NCBI RefSeq assembly: GCF_008298035.1
Contig: NZ_CP042910.1
Location: forward strand, 3,363,001-3,427,000
Length of the DNA stretch: 64,000 bases
Source: Gimesia maris
GTDB taxonomy: Bacteria > Planctomycetota > Planctomycetia > Planctomycetales > Planctomycetaceae
Direction: 5' to 3'
Positions 61,427 through 64,000 of the stretch are shown here, one piece after another. Position numbers and translations under genes: made by a program. The notes under the pieces are model-generated. The model searched no databases. It worked only from the letters and a program-made list of their open reading frames with translations, and had not been told where the DNA came from. The first letter of the stretch is position 1. Every line of letters starts with the position of its first letter.

Positions 61427-62347
61427 TTAGAATTCGCCAACAACTTCTCCACCGGCACGCGTGGTCAGGTCTGCCAGAACTCCCGCATCGATGTTCTCGG
61501 AAATGAAGTGCACACTGCCATCGGCCATCAGCATATGGCAACCACCGGTATGTCGACTGGACAGCGCCCCATCCAACCGATAGTTTCCCGGCGGTGTTCC
61601 CAGACGCGTATTAAAACCGTTGATGCCATCGGACGTATCAACCAGGTTACTGTAGTTCCAGTAAAATCCGTCATGAGAACCAGGGCCTCCGCCGAGTACT
61701 TCTCCTACGATAAAGGTGTTACTTGTACCGTCGATGACGTCCCGGACTTTTGTATTCGAGAGCGCAAAGAAGATGCCATTTTTATTCACTCCCATACGAT
61801 TGGCCGTCGCAGAGCAGCGACGCTGCACACTGTCCGACACCCCCGCCATATTGGTAATACCAAAATCCTGCTTGTCACAGGCATCACCGGCAGAACCAAC
61901 TGTGCAATCACCATTAGTCCGATTACTGCAGCAGGACACCAGTTCGAACCCCTGATCATCACTGGGACAGAGATAGACGGGGATCTGCGTCGCGCCTAAA
62001 GACCAGTCGGCAACGCTCGTGTTGTAATAGTTATCGGTAAACGTGTACTGGTTGTACAAGTTGGCGAAGTCCAGATAAGGCAGGATGTAAACGCTCCAGG
62101 CCCAGCCTCGGATCTGCACGGAAAACCCGCAAGTACTGTCCGCAATCAGTGAGCCGGGTGGGAATACGGAATGGGTGTCGTGATAATTGTGTAAAGCCAG
62201 GCCTACCTGTTTAAAGTTATTTTTGCAGGCAGAGCGGCGGGCTGCTTCCCTAGCCTGTTGAACAGCCGGCAGGAGTAACGCGATCAGGATGGCAATGATG
62301 GCAATCACGACCAGCAACTCAATCAATGTAAAAGCTCGTCGGCGCAT
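61427..62347 (-). CDS. DUF1559 pilin-like protein with H-x9-DG motif
   Basis: A 306-residue protein with a type IV pilin-like N-terminus (RRRAFTLIELLVVIAIIAIL, then ALLLPAVQQAREAARRSACK) and a C-terminal H-x9-DG box (RHTGGCHMLMADGSVHF). This family is greatly expanded in planctomycetes and is thought to be exported by a type II or pseudopilin route. The ATG at 62347 is chosen so that the basic MRRR leads directly into the prepilin motif; the frame start at 62389 adds a hydrophobic extension. Confidence 0.93.
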   Translation of the reverse strand: MRRRAFTLIELLVVIAIIAILIALLLPAVQQAREAARRSACKNNFKQVGLALHNYHDTHSVFPPGSLIADSTCGFSVQIRGWAWSVYILPYLDFANLYNQYTFTDNYYNTSVADWSLGATQIPVYLCPSDDQGFELVSCCSNRTNGDCTVGSAGDACDKQDFGITNMAGVSDSVQRRCSATANRMGVNKNGIFFALSNTKVRDVIDGTSNTFIVGEVLGGGPGSHDGFYWNYSNLVDTSDGINGFNTRLGTPPGNYRLDGALSSRHTGGCHMLMADGSVHFISENIDAGVLADLTTRAGGEVVGEF

Positions 62348-62848
62348 GATAAATCCTCGATTCAAGTAAGAAAGTATAAATAAAATCACTCAATCAGAGA
62401 CGGAGTGTTTGTAGAATAAAAAAACTGGAATCTTAACCGAGAATAAAGCGCAACTTAACCTATGCCAATTCGTAATAGCGACATCTCAGTTCGTCTTTGC
62501 GTCAAACCAGATACACATGCCCTGCCCCTTCATAATCGCAGCCAGACACTGCGATACAACTTAAGCTCCTGGAACTAATGAGGAAACTGCGTTAATGTTC
62601 CTTTTGAATTACTGTCCTGCATTTAACGAGTTTCACGGACAGAATTGAGAGGTCGGACTGACATGGATCAATTTCCGATCAGATCAATGTGAAGTAAAAC
62701 CTTTTAACGGTCGAATTACAGGACGTCTGAAGAAACGAATGAGTTTATTGGATTACGCCTGAGGTAACCCGGCGGCGGCCGAAAGACTTCGATTTTCAGT
62801 TGCCGCGTGAACGAGTGCTCGAGTTCACGGCTTTGTTATTTTGCTCGT
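62348..62848. other. Intergenic region with one inverted repeat
   Basis: No gene is supported. CGTGAAC (62806-62812) and GTTCACG (62823-62829) form a 7-bp stem just past the 3' end of the minus-strand gene at 62849 and may terminate it. The bases near 62347 must hold the DUF1559 promoter. Confidence 0.45.
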
Positions 62849-63379
62849 TCACTTCCAGAATTGCCACCACTGTTTTGGTGGCGTGCCCACAAATACCGTC
62901 GGCGGTGCAATTGTTGATTCACGAAGCGAATCTGGATCGCAACCACCATTCAATGCGTTGTTTACGGCAGACAGTTCCGCGCTGCGAATGGAAATTGCTT
63001 TAAATGCTTCGTTGTAATCGGGCGATCGCTGATAGATGTCTACGACGTTCTTTGCCCAGATGTATTCAAATTGCTCGGCAAATGGCTTTTCTGTTTCACT
63101 CTTCGTCGCCAAATCGTATTCGACGAATGTGTCAGAAACATTGACGCCCAAGTGCGTTACTACAACCCGCCCGAATGCCAGCGGCACGAATGTTACACAA
63201 CCAGTTGCGACAGATTGTTCTGTACCAGAAGTGAGTAGCCTCGCTTCGATCTGGTCATCCGTTAAGTTCGGGGCTTCACGGACAAGATCAACGTATGCGT
63301 GAACGGCCGCATCGAGTTCGCGGAAGACCGGGTGCAGAGTCGCTAAGCGAGATTCGCGTTCGGCAGCAACATCTACCAT
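62849..63379 (-). CDS. Hypothetical protein ending in WWQFWK
   Basis: A 176-residue soluble protein with AAGGG 5 bases before the ATG at 63379. It is helical at the N-terminus (ESRLATLHPVFRELDAAVHA, YVDLVREAPNLTDDQIEARL) and beta-rich in the middle (GRVVVTHLGVNVSDTFVEYD). The aromatic C-terminal WWQFWK is a motif I have seen ending other small planctomycete proteins. Its function is unknown. Confidence 0.6.
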   Translation of the reverse strand: MVDVAAERESRLATLHPVFRELDAAVHAYVDLVREAPNLTDDQIEARLLTSGTEQSVATGCVTFVPLAFGRVVVTHLGVNVSDTFVEYDLATKSETEKPFAEQFEYIWAKNVVDIYQRSPDYNEAFKAISIRSAELSAVNNALNGGCDPDSLRESTIAPPTVFVGTPPKQWWQFWK

Positions 63380-64000
63380 TCGTGCCCTTTGCAAAATAAC
63401 CGGTATTAGTTCTTCTATGATACCCCAGCGGTTTCATATCACACATAGATGCTGGATATAATGCCAGCATGCTGTATATGATACGATGCAATCTTAGATT
63501 TTCAATATGTAACTTTATTCTTCGTTTTCGCGAATGTCTACTAAACTACTCATAACTCGTTGTGGTCTATCCAGGGTGAATTCGTTATTGTCGTATTCGA
63601 AATCAAAATGACTTATTCACGTTTATGGTGACAAAAACCGGAGTAGCATTAAACGTTGCTACAGCACCGCCACGAGAGTGCCTCCCAGTGACTGAAGAGA
63701 TTGTTTCTTGATCACGCACTGCTGGTCGTGGCCGAAATCCACTACCCGGCGGTCCCTCAAGAGCTTTTGAACGAGGCCATCGCCTGGCTGGGGCGCGACT
63801 CGGGATCGTCAAAAACGAGTCGCGGCAGTGTCTCATGTATTTAGTGCTATGTGAGTTCTGACGAAATTTAAAAACTACTTTTGTAATTGGCCTTACAGGC
63901 CAGCAGAGTTTACGCAGTTTACTTCATGTTTAAGTATTACCTCTGCTGTGTCTCCAATTAAAGGTTCTAAGTCCGTGAGTTTCTTCCGAGTGTTGAGTTC
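63380..64000. other. Window end without a supported gene
   Basis: No full gene is seen. On the plus strand around 63700-63842 the frame [20 protein letters not shown]...WLGRDSG has protein-like composition but no start and may be a gene fragment. A 6-bp hairpin TGGCCT-TAC-AGGCCA lies at 63888-63902. Confidence 0.35.

Noticed and set aside
63603-63836. 77-residue minus-strand ORF near the window end
   Set aside because: Arg/Pro-rich composition typical of a shadow; the opposite strand has a more protein-like frame fragment.

Overview
The window looks like a chromosome segment of a planctomycete, most likely a Gimesia-like member of the Planctomycetales. Supporting signs are a DUF1559 pilin-like protein with an H-x9-DG motif, ECF sigma factors paired with transmembrane Ser/Thr kinases, a giant secreted repeat protein with an LEERTML leader and dockerin motifs, an SHD1-type secreted protein, a Gfo/Idh/MocA oxidoreductase with a twin-arginine leader, a ThuA-like protein, and a BlaI/BlaR1-like pair with a redoxin tail. 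No taxonomic search could be run.

Layout. 1-5 kb is accessory DNA: a partial gene, a PD-(D/E)XK-like protein, a decayed Hint (RHS-type pretoxin) remnant, then a minus-strand block with a RepA-like ATPase, a CPFCW zinc-type protein, a stand-alone RNA polymerase alpha-CTD and two small paralogous proteins. 5.5-13.9 kb is one long minus-strand operon. It encodes an AAA+ ATPase of the Ycf46 type with DUF1257 and DUF2997 partners, a beta-grasp ubiquitin-like protein, an E2-like domain fused to tandem zinc knuckles, a JAMM/JAB peptidase and a ThiF/E1-like adenylating enzyme, plus several small proteins. This ubiquitin-like conjugation/deconjugation cassette is the most exciting item in the window. 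Terminator-like hairpins precede four of its ORFs.

14-26.5 kb holds a lipoprotein, a controller-type XRE regulator, an exported C39-like/acyl-CoA dehydrogenase fusion, and a type I restriction-modification locus (hsdM-hsdS-hsdR). Between hsdS and hsdR sit a small ORF, a duplicated hsdS tail and a HEPN-type (R-x4-H) protein, which looks like a defence gene embedded in the locus. 26.8-35 kb encodes large secreted proteins. 35.3-43 kb has two sigma factor/kinase modules flanking an RDD membrane protein. 43-47 kb holds a lipoprotein, the oxidoreductase and the ThuA-like protein. 47-53.7 kb holds extragenic repeats, tRNA-like remnants, the BlaI/BlaR1-like pair, a truncated TPR gene and a divergent tyrosine integrase beside a tRNA-Arg 3' fragment, which looks like the remains of an integrated island.

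53.8-60.9 kb is a probable sialic-acid (or similar acyl-sugar) utilisation locus: an esterase-sialidase fusion, a XylR-like regulator, a phytanoyl-CoA dioxygenase-like protein and a propeller-sodium/solute symporter fusion. 60.9-64 kb ends with a lipoprotein, the DUF1559 protein and a hypothetical gene. All functional statements come from motif reading by eye; no database search or structure prediction was run.
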